A DNA stretch of 64,000 bases. Source: Ziziphus jujuba. Lineage: Eukaryota > Streptophyta > Magnoliopsida > Rosales > Rhamnaceae. Shown here one piece after another: positions 18,611 to 30,780 of the stretch. Numbering within the stretch: position 1 is the first letter of the stretch; each line of letters begins with the position of its first letter. The DNA is taken from NCBI RefSeq assembly GCF_031755915.1, contig NC_083383.1, forward strand, positions 30,545,501-30,609,500, given 5' to 3'. Both the position numbers and the translations under genes were made by a program. The notes beneath the pieces were generated by a model that saw only the letters and a list, made by a program, of their open reading frames with translations, was not told where the DNA came from and searched no databases.

Positions 18611-21566
18611 TGTCAGGACCCGTCCAGAATTCCTCCCCGGAACCCTAGACAAGCCCTGATCCCAGGGAAATACCACCGAACCTTCCAACGGAAAATCCGG
18701 CAGCACCTCCCCTAAGGGATTTACTTACCATAAATTTACCTGCACTGAAAACACACTTCAAAAATATCCCCTTATTCCTCCCACAATACTACAAATTGGT
18801 TCCATAAATTTCAGCACTTCAAAATAAATACAGTAATCCAGTGCATAATAAATACAACAAGAATGAAAAAAATAATACAACTGCAAATAAGAAGAACAGG
18901 GTACTTCACGAAGTAAAACAGCGATGAAGATCAAGTCCGCTCCGGATGAACACCGACAACCTGGTACCTAGAGGAACGGAATTTAAGAGTGTGAGATGCT
19001 AATCATCTCAGTGAGCGACCCTATCTACTATACAATATAATACCACGGTAATAGGTATAAATAATAATTATTTGGAAATAATATTTTCTCTCAAAACCCT
19101 TACAATTCTCTCAGTTGGAAAGGTTCCCCTTTTAAAACATTTTCACAAAACCCTTTATTCATATTCCTCGAAAACCAAGACATCAAATAAATATCCGAAC
19201 AGTAATAGTAATTTTAATTCCAATACAGTTTTAAAACATTTTATTCTTAAAACACAGTTCCGAAATCAGTTGATGCACCCACTATATACCAGTGGCGCCA
19301 ACAGTACCCAGCGTCCCAAGGTACCGCCAGACAGGAGGTTATAGAAAGAAACCGGCATACGGTCGCGTGGCGTCCCACTGCGCCGCTGCTAACCTGGTGT
19401 CCCGGCCAAAAGGGGGTGGCCACCCTCTCCGATGGCATCCACAGGACACCCTCATAATATCACCTGCGCACTACTCACACCCACCTGCGCGCTAATCATA
19501 TCCGTGTGCACAATATCCATATCACATATACCATATCACATAATCAGAACACCAGTACGTGCACGGTGCATCTAAAAATTATAAAATCCATAATTTTAAA
19601 TCATAAAACAGATTTCACATTTTTCATAAGCATAGCGGGCATAATCCATCCGCTTGAACCGGAAAATTCTCCACAATTTCTTTATAATCAATGCCATAAA
19701 TTCCATGATTTTCAAATCCACCAACTTTCAAATCCATCAATTCAAATATCCACATTTTCCCAATAGCATAAATAATTCTCGAAATATAATAATTAAATCT
19801 CATAATATTCCATGGGCATATTTTATAAAAATTGAAATCACCAACATAACCCAATATTTTCCTTGAAATATTTGAAAATCAAATCGTGCCCAATTTACCA
19901 TTAAAACCACACCAATTTCAAAATCCTCAAAACCATAAAATAATTTCACATGGCATAAATTGGTGAAATACACATTTTCTTAAATCCGATAAATTCACAA
20001 ATAATTCCACAATAATTCAAATAAATATTTGGCACATAGAAATTAAATTCCAAATATTTAAATCACACATTATATATTCACCAATTAAATTCCCAAAATT
20101 AATTTGAAGGTGGGTCACTCACCTGGAGCACGCAATTAACCCATGATCCACTACGGGATCAATTCTACGACTCACCGGTGCTCCTAGAACAAAATTCACA
20201 GACAGTCAAATAAATTAATATTTTATTCGGGTAATCCCCAAATGGGTACCCAGGGAGCGAACACCAAACGATAACTAAAATTTATGAATTATATACCGAA
20301 TCGAAGCTCGAGTGATGCTAATCACAGATCCGGTCTTAATTTCCGATGATCGTACCCGACGGGGTCGGAATTTTATCGGGAAGCTTTTCGGGTTTCGGCT
20401 CCGCAATTCTCCCAAACCGTCGCAAATTGGTGGAAACGGAAGTCGTATTTGGGTTCAGGAGGTCGAACACTGCGGACTGGAGCTGGCCGGAATTTCGGGT
20501 ACTCGCCGGAACAGTATTTTCCGGCGGGCCGCCGCGGTCACCGGCAACCGTCGCCGGCGGCGCATGCGTGCGGTGGCCGTTGGCTGTGAAATTTTGCAGA
20601 CTTGTAGATCGTGAGGAGAGCAATCCAACGGGACTGGCGGTGAGCAAAACGGAGGTCGGACGGCGGAGAAATCACCGTTTGAAGATTTCCGACCCCTCGC
20701 CGGAAAACGCTCCGATCCCGGCGCGTCGGTGGTCCGATGGCCATGATTTTTGGTGGGTAGGCCGGACTTGAGGAGAGGATCAAGGCTGTCAGGCGCGTGT
20801 GGCCGGAAAATGGCCGTAACAGTGCCAATTCGCGGTGGCCGGCGGTAGAGGGGGAAAAATCGCCGCCAAACTTCGGACGTCCGATCCGGGCGCGTCCGGC
20901 GGCCGTTCGCCGTGAAATTTGGAGGTTTTGCCGGAAATGAGGTGGGCAATCTGGCTGGCCGGAGCGTGTACAGTAACTAGGCCGGAAAACGTGAAAATGA
21001 CCGGCGGCCGGTGACTCTCTCTCTCTCTCTCCTCTCTCTCTTTCTCTCTCCTCTCTCTCTTTCTCTCTCTTCCCCGAATGTTTTAACAAATAAAAACCCT
21101 GCGTGATACTGTTCATGCCACGTGGACCAATCAGAAGCTGAAACGTGGCGTTACTGTGCACTTAAGCCAAATATATTAAAATAATACGGTACCCGGCGAA
21201 TTTTAAACGTCCGTAACTTTTTAACCACATGTCCGATTTAAGCGTGCCGCTAGTCTATGAACTCGTATCGATGAGTACTTTACAACCATACAAGAGTCAA
21301 CTCAAAATTACATCACAAGAAAAAGTCAACTCCCGGCACCTTCTGGACAGTTTGCACTTCAACTTGTTTTGCCCATAACTTTCAAACCGTAGCTCCGTTT
21401 TCGACGTGCTACTAGTCTACAAACTCAGGGCATCATGCACTTCGCCACGGTACCCTGGTCAACTCAAAATTCCCACCGAGTCAAAAAGTCAACTTTTGAC
21501 CCCTTCGGTCAACGGTCAACGGTCAACGTGCACGGATTCCGGTGCGATTTGGGACGGGGTGTTACA
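18611..21566 (-). mobile_element. Solo LTR, Tekay/Del-like Ty3 family, 2956 bp
   Basis: On the minus strand it begins TGTAACACCCCGTCCC and ends TCCTGACA, the TG...CA ends of an LTR. The bases cttt occur directly before (18607-18610) and after (21567-21570), and removing the insert rejoins the host repeat unit, so this is a clean insertion with a short target duplication. It shares ends and internal blocks (for example 'cactggtatata', 'gcgaccgtatgc', 'ctcagtgagtgaccc'-like) with the LTR at 54030-57677 in opposite orientation. No internal retrotransposon sequence remains. It includes a (CT)n run at 21018-21072. Confidence 0.85.
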
Positions 21567-22006
21567 CTTTGGAGTAAAAAAATATGTGAATTGATGTTGC
21601 GTATCGGCAATTACCAATGGACCCATCGGCATCGGGAATTACCGATGCACCATCGGTAATCATCTTTGTTTGAATTTTTATCACTACTAAGGGTCTTATT
21701 TTCTCTTATTGTGTCAACGGTTATCATTAGTAAAGCTATATTCAGCATATTAAGATAACATTAATATAGAGTGCCATAACATTAAACATACGATCTACAT
21801 TGAAAATTTATTAACGTACAACTCAACAACATACTTGTTCCTAAACCAACTAATGTCATCCAAGCCAAATAAAAGGTTCTCCCGGTCGATAATCAACTTT
21901 GGATGAAATTTTCTAACATTTTCCAAACTTTTTATGAATTCTTTTATTGAGAATCATTAATAAAGTTAGATTTTCCATGTTCTTGTTCGAAACACACATT
22001 ATCAAA

Positions 22007-22275
22007 GCATTACATCAATTGCTAATATTACAAAATAACCACTAAACTAAAAGCAAACTAAAAGGCAATGAGAAAGTTTAAAATTGAGAATCAAACATAT
22101 GACTTCCCAAGAAAGAGTTTCTTAAGCTTGTCATGTAAGAAGATGATGCAAAACTTGCTCTACCCTTTCAATCACTTTGGCATGAGAGTAGAAAACAGAT
22201 GACTCATGACACAGTCATTTTATGGTCATTCATAAATAGCATTATATCAATTGCTGATATTACAAAATAACCAGT
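22007..22275. repeat. Short direct repeat beside the CHLD fragment
   Basis: About 35 bp (cattacatcaattgctaata, then ttacaaaataacca) at 22007-22043 recurs with three changes at 22241-22276, ending 18 bp before the retained CHLD exon. It could mark a breakpoint or duplicated target. Confidence 0.7.
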
Positions 22276-22294
22276 AAGAACTCAGCATCCTTAC

Positions 22295-23223
22295 TCCTCA
22301 GGACATGCTGGATCTACATTTGAAATTGAACCAACAACCACATCAATGGGTGGCGAAATTGCATGTAGGCCACGAGCCATCACTATCTTGGCTGTTCCTC
22401 GAATTCCAGAGATAGCAATCCCTCCAATTTCATGGTCAATAGCCCCGAGCAATAGAGTAGTTTTAATCGCATCCTACAAGACATTGTGTATACACAAATT
22501 CACATTGGTAGAGAACTAACTAATTAATCATCAGTAAATGTTAACTAGTTTATAAAGTGAAATCACATTATTTATAGCAACTTAAAGAATATTTTAATAC
22601 TTGTCCTATTCAATTTATTTCTTCCATATGCATTGGTGGCTGTACAAAATCAAATAGAACATTCACTGAAATTTAAAATGCCTCTTATCCTAATTATTTA
22701 ACCAATCCATCTCATTGAAATAATTTAACCACGTTAATCTATTAGAGAAGTAACACCAAGCCATCACACCCAAACACAAAATTAATCTAGAAATTCTCTG
22801 ATAACCAAAACTCTAGAAAGAGTTCAAGAAATTCAAATAATTAAGACCCATTTCACTAAAAACACCATACCAAAACTCATATTCCATTTTCATAAGAAAA
22901 TGAAGAATTAACACACAAAAAAAAAAACAAAAAGTATCTTTTTCTCTAGAAGAAGGAAAAAAAAAAAAAAAGAGTAAAAGGGAAATACTTGACCAACAAT
23001 GGCAGGTATAGGGAAATAATGTCTTCCATAAGGAGTAACATATGAGTTCTTCTCTGGAGCTAGTATGGCTCCATTGCCATTGCCAGAGTCAGCAGAAGCA
23101 GTAGCATTTGCAGAAGCATGAACATGAAGGCCATGGAAGTGAAGGCATTTGGAGTTGAAAGAAAAAGAAGCAGCAAAAGAGGGAGAGAAGACACATACAG
23201 GTCTTTTAAAAGTTTTTTAAAAG
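22295..23223 (-). pseudogene. CHLD: Magnesium-chelatase subunit D (CHLD) gene fragment, two exons
   Basis: CHLD is the AAA+ subunit of the chloroplast enzyme that inserts Mg2+ into protoporphyrin IX in chlorophyll synthesis. Exon 22989-23223 encodes transit-peptide-like sequence and then ASANATASADSGNGNG, a linker and YGRHYFPIPAIVGQ. After a phase-0 intron, exon 22295-22473 encodes [20 protein letters not shown] and on to [10 protein letters not shown], ending at a good donor (GA|GTAAGG). These match the N-terminal part of plant CHLD, normally about 750 residues. No start codon is present (the frame is closed by a stop near 23224) and no later exons are found. The P-loop reads GIRGTAKI where the family has GRRGTAKT. 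It is a truncated copy, not a working gene. Confidence 0.85.
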
Positions 23224-23397
23224 CATAATGAATATTAAAGGGCAAAACAAAAAAGTTCACAATTCGGTGAATATATATCCTCAAAGCTCTTTCAAGAAGG
23301 GCATTGGCCTAAATTCCCCTTACTGAATTCTTTTTTTGGGCTTTTGTTATCTTGGCTAACAATATATAGCAACCATCCATTGTTTTGATATTTATAA

Positions 23398-23428
<31 letters not shown>

Positions 23429-24409
23429 TATCGAAAAACCATTTATCGTCTCAATCATATAAATTAAATTTGGGAAATACCATAATAATGTAAATAAATG
23501 AAAAGCTCACAGCTTAAGTGAGAGTAGCCACTGCTAGAGAATTGAGATAAGCATCCTTATGGGATATATATAAATGCTCATATTGATAGCTGTGTAAGCA
23601 AGTTGGAATAATTGATGGTCCTAACATGATTTTAGCCTCTGAATGTTCTAGTAGTACTGATGTGCATAGTTTTGAGTTTTTTCAATAAAGCATATGGATT
23701 TATGCTCATCACTGAAGGCATGGCTAAGCTTCTTTGGGTTTGATCTCTAGTCGATCTAGTAAAGACGAGGATAAGATTATCATGCTCAACTGTTAGAACT
23801 GTATTTTTGGTTCAGTTGTTAGAACCATTGAGTCTAGGTTTTGCTGTTAAATTATGACTCGGTTAATGAATCGAATGGCTAAGATTTATCATAATCTAAT
23901 TTAATTTCACTCATTTCCATATAAAGGTGTTTGCACTAGATGTGTATGCTTTTTAACTAAAGTCCATTACATGATATAGACTTAATCAAATAAAATTTTG
24001 AATTTAATGGAAGAATATGATTGGGAAAAAAAAATGCAAATACAATGAAACTATACTGTTGATGCTTTTAAAAAAAAAAAAGAAGGAAATTATGGTGATT
24101 GAAATGGGTCATTGGTCCAATGACTTGATGCGTGAACCTGCTTTTATACCGTTATATTTTGGTCCTTTTTTTTTTTTTTTTTAGTAGTATTATTATTATT
24201 ATTATTATTTTGGAGAAACAAGATGTTTTTTTCTAATGCTAAAATTTTGACGAGCCTGTGACAGCATGAAAAAAATGTTAATAATATGCTTTAAACACAC
24301 TATATTAAACATAAAATCCATTATTTTCTTGAACACTAATTCCAAGTTGGAATCCCTTATATTTCAATTAAAAAATATAAAAATTATTTGATTCAAAAAA
24401 TGTAATTAA
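23224..24409. other. Gene-free stretch; Mutator-like terminus at its left
   Basis: At 23311-23327 the sequence 'ggcctaaattccccttac' resembles the outer end of the Mutator-like element found at 58726-58740 (gggctaaattccccgtta). Beyond it are an (AAT)n microsatellite (23399-23425), A- and T-runs and no reading frame. Confidence 0.5.
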
Positions 24410-25438
24410 ATAATGTAAGACAAGCTTCACGGGAAGGAATTTCGGCTCACATGGAGTGAAAACAATTCAAACAAGTACTTTTTTTTTTATCATAATTCAA
24501 ACAAATACTGAAATGTAATATTTATAAGCTTATTAAAGTGTTAAAAAAAAATTCAGTTCCATGGCTGATTATTATTTATAGATTTATATTAATTACAAGT
24601 GTAAGAGTTCGAATTCAAGATCAAGAAAATAGTTTCTTGAATGAACCAATTCTAAGATTTATCATGAAAAAAATAATACAATTGGGATATAAATTTGCCT
24701 ATTAAACACATTAATTTCCCACTTCCTCATCAGGCTCATCTAATGAGCAAAAGGAGAAAACGAAAAACGAGTTCATATAATGTAGTCTAATCAAGCCTTT
24801 TTAATTGATGAATTAGAGTGACAAATATCTATTATTTTTACAAATAATCCTGAAATTCAATTCATTTTGAACGTGTTTGATTGAAACCATTAGTTATAAC
24901 TCAAACCAAAGAAGAAAATAAATTAATAATTGAGGATCACTACCATACAAGAGTTCACGGGACGGCTAGCTTAAAAAGAGTTGCTCGTGAATTTTGCACC
25001 CAACAACTTTTTTGATTCTCCAATCATTTCTTTTTTTATTTTTTGGGTAAAATTCCGATCATCTCAATAACCAAACAGACTTTTGCCCCTTTTTTTTGAA
25101 AAAAAAAAAAAAAAATTGCTTGGAAAAACATATGCCCCTATAACTATATAATACTCTCCTCCACAAAAAAGCATGATATTCGATTTCCAATTTAAATGCA
25201 AATCCAACATATGTAAGAGTGGCTATTAGGGAGTTGTTTGGGGTCCCACATTTCTTTTTTTTTTCTTTTTTTTCTTTTTTTTTTTTAAGTTATAGCTTTC
25301 CAAATGTCACCATGTCTTTGGCTTTTTGTCTTCTTTTTTATTTATAGGAACATCACACATAGGACTACCAGCAACCCTACACTACTTCTATTAATTAATT
25401 ATGTATCATAATTAATTAATTTTGATCTCCAATTTGCA

Positions 25439-25449
25439 TTATAAAAAAG
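25439..25449 (+). promoter_or_regulatory. TATA box of the plantacyanin gene
   Basis: The sequence attataaaaaa lies 108-118 bp upstream of the ATG, a usual distance for a short plant leader. The same motif is kept in the duplicate at about 29279 (attataaaagt). Confidence 0.6.
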
Positions 25450-25556
25450 CTAGCTAATATGCAGTTTGACTTCTTATCCTCTACCTCATAATAAGCTTCA
25501 GATCTTCATATTAGCTACCTAGCAAGCTAAGCTTAATATATATATTAACAAAGATT

Positions 25557-25961
25557 ATGTCTAAGCAGGGAAGAGGCAGTGCGGTTCAGAAAAAGACCTC
25601 CATTTTAGCAGCTCTGCTACTTTGGATGGTGGTTGGCTTGGAATATGCTGAAGCGGCGTCATTTATAGTCGGAGACACCAGCGGATGGGGCTTTAAATCT
25701 CAGAATTGGCCTCAAGGAAAGCGTTTTAGAGCCGATGATGTGCTCAGTTAAGTTATATATATATATATATATATAGTAGTTTTATAGTACGGACCGTCCG
25801 TAGACTGCATCAAAAATTTATATTTTTTTTAAAAAAAATATTAATTTTATTATGTATGTGTATACAACATAAATAACAAAATAGGAATTTTTTTTTTTTC
25901 AAAAAATATTGGCATTTAATGTGCTTATTATGGTACGATTTGCACTGTTGAATATTCCTCT

Positions 25962-25994
<33 letters not shown>

Positions 25995-26256
25995 GTTTAT
26001 TTTAGGGGTGAAAAATGAGATTGAGTTTGTGAATTAATCACAAACTGTTTTTGCAGTATTCAATTACGATTCGACAATACACAATGTAGTGGCAGTGGAT
26101 AAGGCAGGGTATGTGAACTGTAAAGCTCCTGCAAATGCAAATGTTTACGCAACAGGGAAGGACCAGGTTAAGCTGCCCAGAGGACAGAGTTACTTCATTT
26201 GCAATTTGCCAGGCCACTGTGATTCTGGGATGAAGATTGCCGTTAATGCTGTCTAA
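25557..26256 (+). CDS. Plantacyanin (basic blue protein, phytocyanin family)
   Basis: This is a small secreted type-1 copper protein, thought to take part in redox or signalling events in the cell wall. Exons 25557-25746 and 26057-26256 join in phase 1 (CTC A|TA TTC) to give 129 residues, the family's usual size. Residues 1-33 are a signal peptide (hydrophobic LAALLLWMVVGL, cleavage after AEA). The mature part begins ASFIVGDTSGW. Copper ligands are His72, Cys112, His117 and Met122 (CNLPGHCDSGM), and Cys85-Cys118 fit the conserved disulfide. There is no C-terminal extension or GPI signal, which separates it from uclacyanins and stellacyanins. The single intron lies at the position typical of the family. 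A wrecked duplicate lies 4 kb downstream. Confidence 0.93.
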
Positions 26257-27290
26257 TTAATTACAACATAAACAGAATTTCTAATAGTAAATCATTAGGT
26301 CCACCATATAAATATAAAACAAAACAAGCGTCTGTGTTTTGTGGTATTAGGAAAAATAAAAAAATAAAAAATAAAACATATATATATATATATATATATT
26401 TACATAAAGTCATCCAGTCCTCTGCAATATCAAGTATATGTAGTTAATTATAATTTATATGTATATAATATGTAGTTTGAGTGTAGGATATAAATTAAGC
26501 AAGGCCAAATATATGAATCTATATCGATTGGCTAAAATTTGATGAAGTGCCTGGTTGAATCTAATTTGCTAGATTTTCAGTTATGTTTGTTATTCGTGAA
26601 AGATTTGGTAATTATAGATTGTATGTTGTTTGAATGGTTAATTATATTATCTGAATTTGGTCATGATACTCCCAATGTACACCAACCACAAAAATTGCTG
26701 CATGCTCGCAGCTTAATTATGTATTCAAAAAAAATAAATAAATAAAAAATAGTTAAGCTCAATCCATATAAAAACATGGCTATATCTGCTCTGCACTTAA
26801 ATTTAGAAAAGCGAAATTTTGTACATAAATAATTTCTTGAAACATTACCATGAAAGAAATTTATTGAAACAGGCTGTTAAACTATCTAAATTTTTTTTTT
26901 TTTTTTTATCCTAAACTTGTTCGGGTTTTTTCCTTTATAAAAAATTATCACCGGGCAAAAATTTATCCATATACTGACAATTTGATGGAAGGCCTGCAAT
27001 GCAATTATGTATTAATTATCAGAATTCTTTTCATATAAATGTAGATTTTTTTTTTTTTCTCCCCCTTTTGGAGAAACACCATAACCAATCATTAAGATGT
27101 TTGCCCACCAGCCAATTATAATGCTGTTGGGCCAAAAATCATAATAAAAGATAAAACAATGTGAGTTAAAACAAAATAATAATAAAAAAGGAAGAAAATT
27201 ACAAAAACAAAAGAACAATTAGCTGTTAAGTCAACCAACAACTGGAGGATTGTCAACGCGTTAGTGTTAACGTAGTACCTTCTAGATAAA

Positions 27291-28289
27291 TGTTTTGAAA
27301 AAAAAAAGTAAAAAAAGAAAAGAAAAAAGAAAATAAATGCTGAAGTCTTTTGAAATGGCTTTCAAAAAATTCCCAAGGGTGTCTAACTACTAATTAATAT
27401 ATATATACTAATTTTCTACTAGACAATGATACCAATTCAAGTTCCCCATTCTTAATTAAAAAAATTAAAAAAATTAAAAAAAATCCCCATCCCCTAAGTT
27501 GTAATTAAAAAAAAAAAAAATTAGAGGTTTCAAAAAAAAATCTAACATTAGAGAAAATATTTAACACTGACACTTATATTTGGTCAAGTAGTGGGCCAAA
27601 GCCCAAAATTGAAAACTAGCATAGGTCTCACAAGCCCAATAATATATATATATATATGTATATATATGTTAGAGAATAAAAATTATAAAATACTTAAATC
27701 AAACCATGGTTTATATTTGCTAAAAAAAAAAAAAAAATTGTACACTTTACCTAATCGTACAACGAGAATACATTTTTAAATTGGGGTTCAAACCTTTATT
27801 ATCTAAGTAAAAATCTTCCCTCCACGTGTTGTAAAAAAAAAAGTTGTTTATGTAACAAATATATTTCATATATTACCCAAAAAAAAAAAATAGATTTCAT
27901 ATATTTAAACTGTTGGAGAAAATAACCATATATCCGTGCTATATAATGACTGATAAAGTTGTAATAAGCAAAATTCCGATAACTACTGGCCCCGGAGAGC
28001 AATGTTTCCAATTTTCATTTAAATAATTTTTTAAAATGTCTAAACATTATGGATCAAACTAATTATCTGATCTTAAAATATTAATGATTTTGTAACATAA
28101 ATTATTGGAAATGAATTATATTTATTCTCGAATAAAATAATTTTCCCATGAAATCTCTGACTAGTACTGTAGACTTCTATCTATGTATAAAAAAGTCTAA
28201 GTCATTATTTCCTTATATAATAGTTTTATGTTTGAATGCTTTATGTTACAATTTTTAAAAAAATAAAATAAAATCATTTGTATCAAGAA
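27291..28289. other. Gene-free spacer between the duplicated segments
   Basis: AT-rich, with A-runs and a TA microsatellite near 27640-27668. No coding evidence. Confidence 0.6.
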
Positions 28290-30350
28290 ATATAATTAAA
28301 TACAGATACTTCACGGGAAGGAATTTTGGTTCACATGGAGTGAAACAATTCAAATAAATACTTTCTTTTTATTTTTTTATCACAATTCAAACAAATACTT
28401 CAATTCAATATTTATAAGCATATTAAATGTTAAAAAAAAATAAAAATCAGTTTCATGCCTGATTATTATTTATTTATGAATTAGAATTCAACATCATTGT
28501 GCAAGAAAATTGTTTTTTTTTTTTTTTTTGGGTGATATGTGCAAGAAGCATGTATGAATTAGTTCTAACATACATTATCATGAAAAAAATCAATACAATT
28601 GGGATATAAATTTGCCTAAAACACATTAATTTCCTACTTCCTCGTCTAATTTACATATGCAAGTGATCGTTAGGCAGTTGTTTGGCTCCTTTTTTATTTA
28701 AGGGAACATCATGCACAGGACTGTGGCACGTTTGGCTTAAAATAGCCCATATGAGCTCACACCCAAATAAAGGGCTTTAGATTTGGCGTATGTCTTTGGT
28801 CATTGCTCATTGGCACCGCCACATTTTTGTTAAGCCACTCACTTGGTATATCTCCATTGAAGAAAATTTTGGATAAGCTTTGTTCTTGATTATATTGCTT
28901 CCTTTGAAGTTATAGAAAAAATATTCATATATTTTCTATTTAGATTATTTTTATTTTTTTTTTAATATGGGTGAAGGTAATTCTAAATGTATTTGGGATT
29001 TGGATTTGTGAGAGTTCAACTCTTTTACGCTCTTTTAATTGATAGTATAATTTTTTCACAATCCTCATCTGTAAATTTTAAGTTGGAACTTTTTTAATGA
29101 ATCGTGTAAATCTTTTAACATTCCATTTTATTTTCTCTGTTTATTTATATTTTATCTAAATTCATTATTTAAATAATTGCATGCAAAACAAAGATTACCA
29201 ACAACCCTACGCTTTCATTAATTATCCATAATTAGTTAATTAATTAATTAATTAAATCAATTTTGATCTCCAATTTGCATTATAAAAGTGCTAATTTTTT
29301 ACTTGTATCTTCTAAGTTGTACCTTTTATCCTCAACCTCCCAATAAGCTTCAGATCTTCATAGAAGCTACCTCGCTAGCTAAATAAGCTTAATAAACAAA
29401 TTATAGACACACCCCTAATATTTTCATAATTAATCTCAAATTAAACTCTTTCATATATAGTATGTTTCTGTTTTTTTTTCTTTTAAATTGAGTTTTGATT
29501 TGTGAATTAAATACAAATTGTTTTGGCAGTATTCAATTACGACCCGACAATACACAGTGTTGTAGCAGTGGATAAGGCAGGGTACATACAGAAATTGTAA
29601 AGCTCAGGCAAATGCAAATGTATAGGCAACAGGGAAGGACCACGTTAAAGCTGCCTAGATGACAGAGCTACTTCATCTGCAATATGCCAGCCCACTGTAA
29701 CGCTGGGATAAAAGCTGTCGTTAATGCCGTCTAATTAATTATTATGTTGCTTATTTTATATATATATATATACATGAGCCAAGTTTATCTAAAATATAAA
29801 TCCTAACGGTAAAATCATCAGTCTTATTTTTATTATAAAATAAATGTCTGAGTTTGGTGGATACAAGAATGAAAATAAATATAACTTGTCCAGTCCTTTG
29901 TAACATGTAGTACTTTATTTGAAGTATATATATATACATATATATTGTGTGTATAGATTGAGCCTAGGATATAAATTAAGTAAGGCCAATAGTATTAATC
30001 TGTATGGATTGGGCTGAAATGTGATTGATTGTCTGCCTGGTTGAATATTTGCTAGATTTTCAGTAATGTTTGTTACCTGGCATGAAAGATCTGGTTCATA
30101 TATATTGCTTTTTTGAATTTTAATGGTTAATTATCTGAATTTGGTCACACTCCCGATGGACACCAATCACAAATTTGATAAATACTCGCTACTTAATTAT
30201 GTGTAAAAAAATTAGTTGAGCTCAATTTTTAAATCATGGCTATCTGTTCCTGCATCTAAATTTAGAAAAGGGAATTTTTTTACATATATAATTAATTTCT
30301 TCAAATTGACATTATCCAGAAAAAATTTATTGAAATAGATTGTTGAACTA

Positions 30351-30381
<31 letters not shown>

Positions 30382-30780
30382 TCTTCTTCTAATCTTGTTT
30401 GGTTTTTTCTTTTATAAAAAACTATCACCTGGCAAAAATATATCCATGTGTTGACAATTTGATCGAATCCCTGCAATGCAATCACATATTATCAGTTTTT
30501 TTTTTTTTTTTTCACATAAATGCAGATTTTTTAACCTTTTTATAGAAACACCATCACCAACTATCAAGATGTTTGCCCACCAGCCAATAATAAGGCAGTT
30601 GGACAAAAAATAATTATGAAAGATATATAAAACAATGCGAGTTAAAACAAAATGATAATAAAAAGGAAGAAAATTACAAAAAAAAAAAAAAAAGAAAGAA
30701 AAAAGAACAAGGTAGCTGTTAAGTCAATCAACTAGAGGATTGTCAACGTGTTAGTGTTACCGGTGGTACCTTATTTTACA
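28290..30780. repeat. Segmental duplication, copy 2 (contains the plantacyanin relic)
   Basis: It is the second copy of 24410-27290 and keeps the order of landmarks but is shorter, mainly because exon 1 and most of the intron are gone. Confidence 0.85.
29340..29734 (+). pseudogene. Plantacyanin pseudogene
   Basis: The leader (cttcagatcttcatagaagc) is followed directly by intron-like sequence: exon 1 with the signal peptide is deleted. The exon 2 relic (29530-29734) is 205 bp against 200 in the intact gene, because of a 4-bp insertion (after 'gcagggta') and a 1-bp insertion ('gttaaagctgcc'). It also has a tac-to-tag stop, an agg-to-atg change that creates TGA out of AGA GGA, and loss of the copper-ligand Met (ATG to ATA). 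It retains the 3' intron end, so it arose by DNA duplication and not retroposition. Confidence 0.9.

Larger units (their letters stand above)
17050..22030. mobile_element. DNA-transposon-like element rich in 'taccgatgg' repeats, split by a solo LTR
   Basis: Short words such as ggtaattaccgatg, gattaccgtagg and their complements recur at 17170-18500 and 21600-21660. A block at 17810-17850 (aactttattaatgat...caataaaa) is matched in inverted orientation at 21930-21985, as expected for subterminal inverted repeats. Plant CACTA and Mutator elements often have such subterminal arrays, but no clear termini or transposase were found, so the class and ends are approximate. Confidence 0.5.
24410..27290. 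repeat. Segmental duplication, copy 1 (contains the plantacyanin gene)
   Basis: Blocks recur in the same order at 28290-30780: 'cttcacgggaaggaatt' (24426 and 28310), 'attaatttcc' with flanks (24709 and 28625), 'cttcagatcttcata' (25497 and 29348), exon 2, and downstream 'gatgtttgcccaccagccaa' (27097 and 30569). Copies differ by many substitutions and indels, so the event is not recent. Confidence 0.85.

Noticed and set aside
20312..21161. Several long overlapping frames on both strands near 20.3-21.2 kb
   Set aside because: They lie in the GC-rich part of the solo LTR. The products are Arg/Pro/Gly-rich without domains and overlap one another, so they come from base composition.
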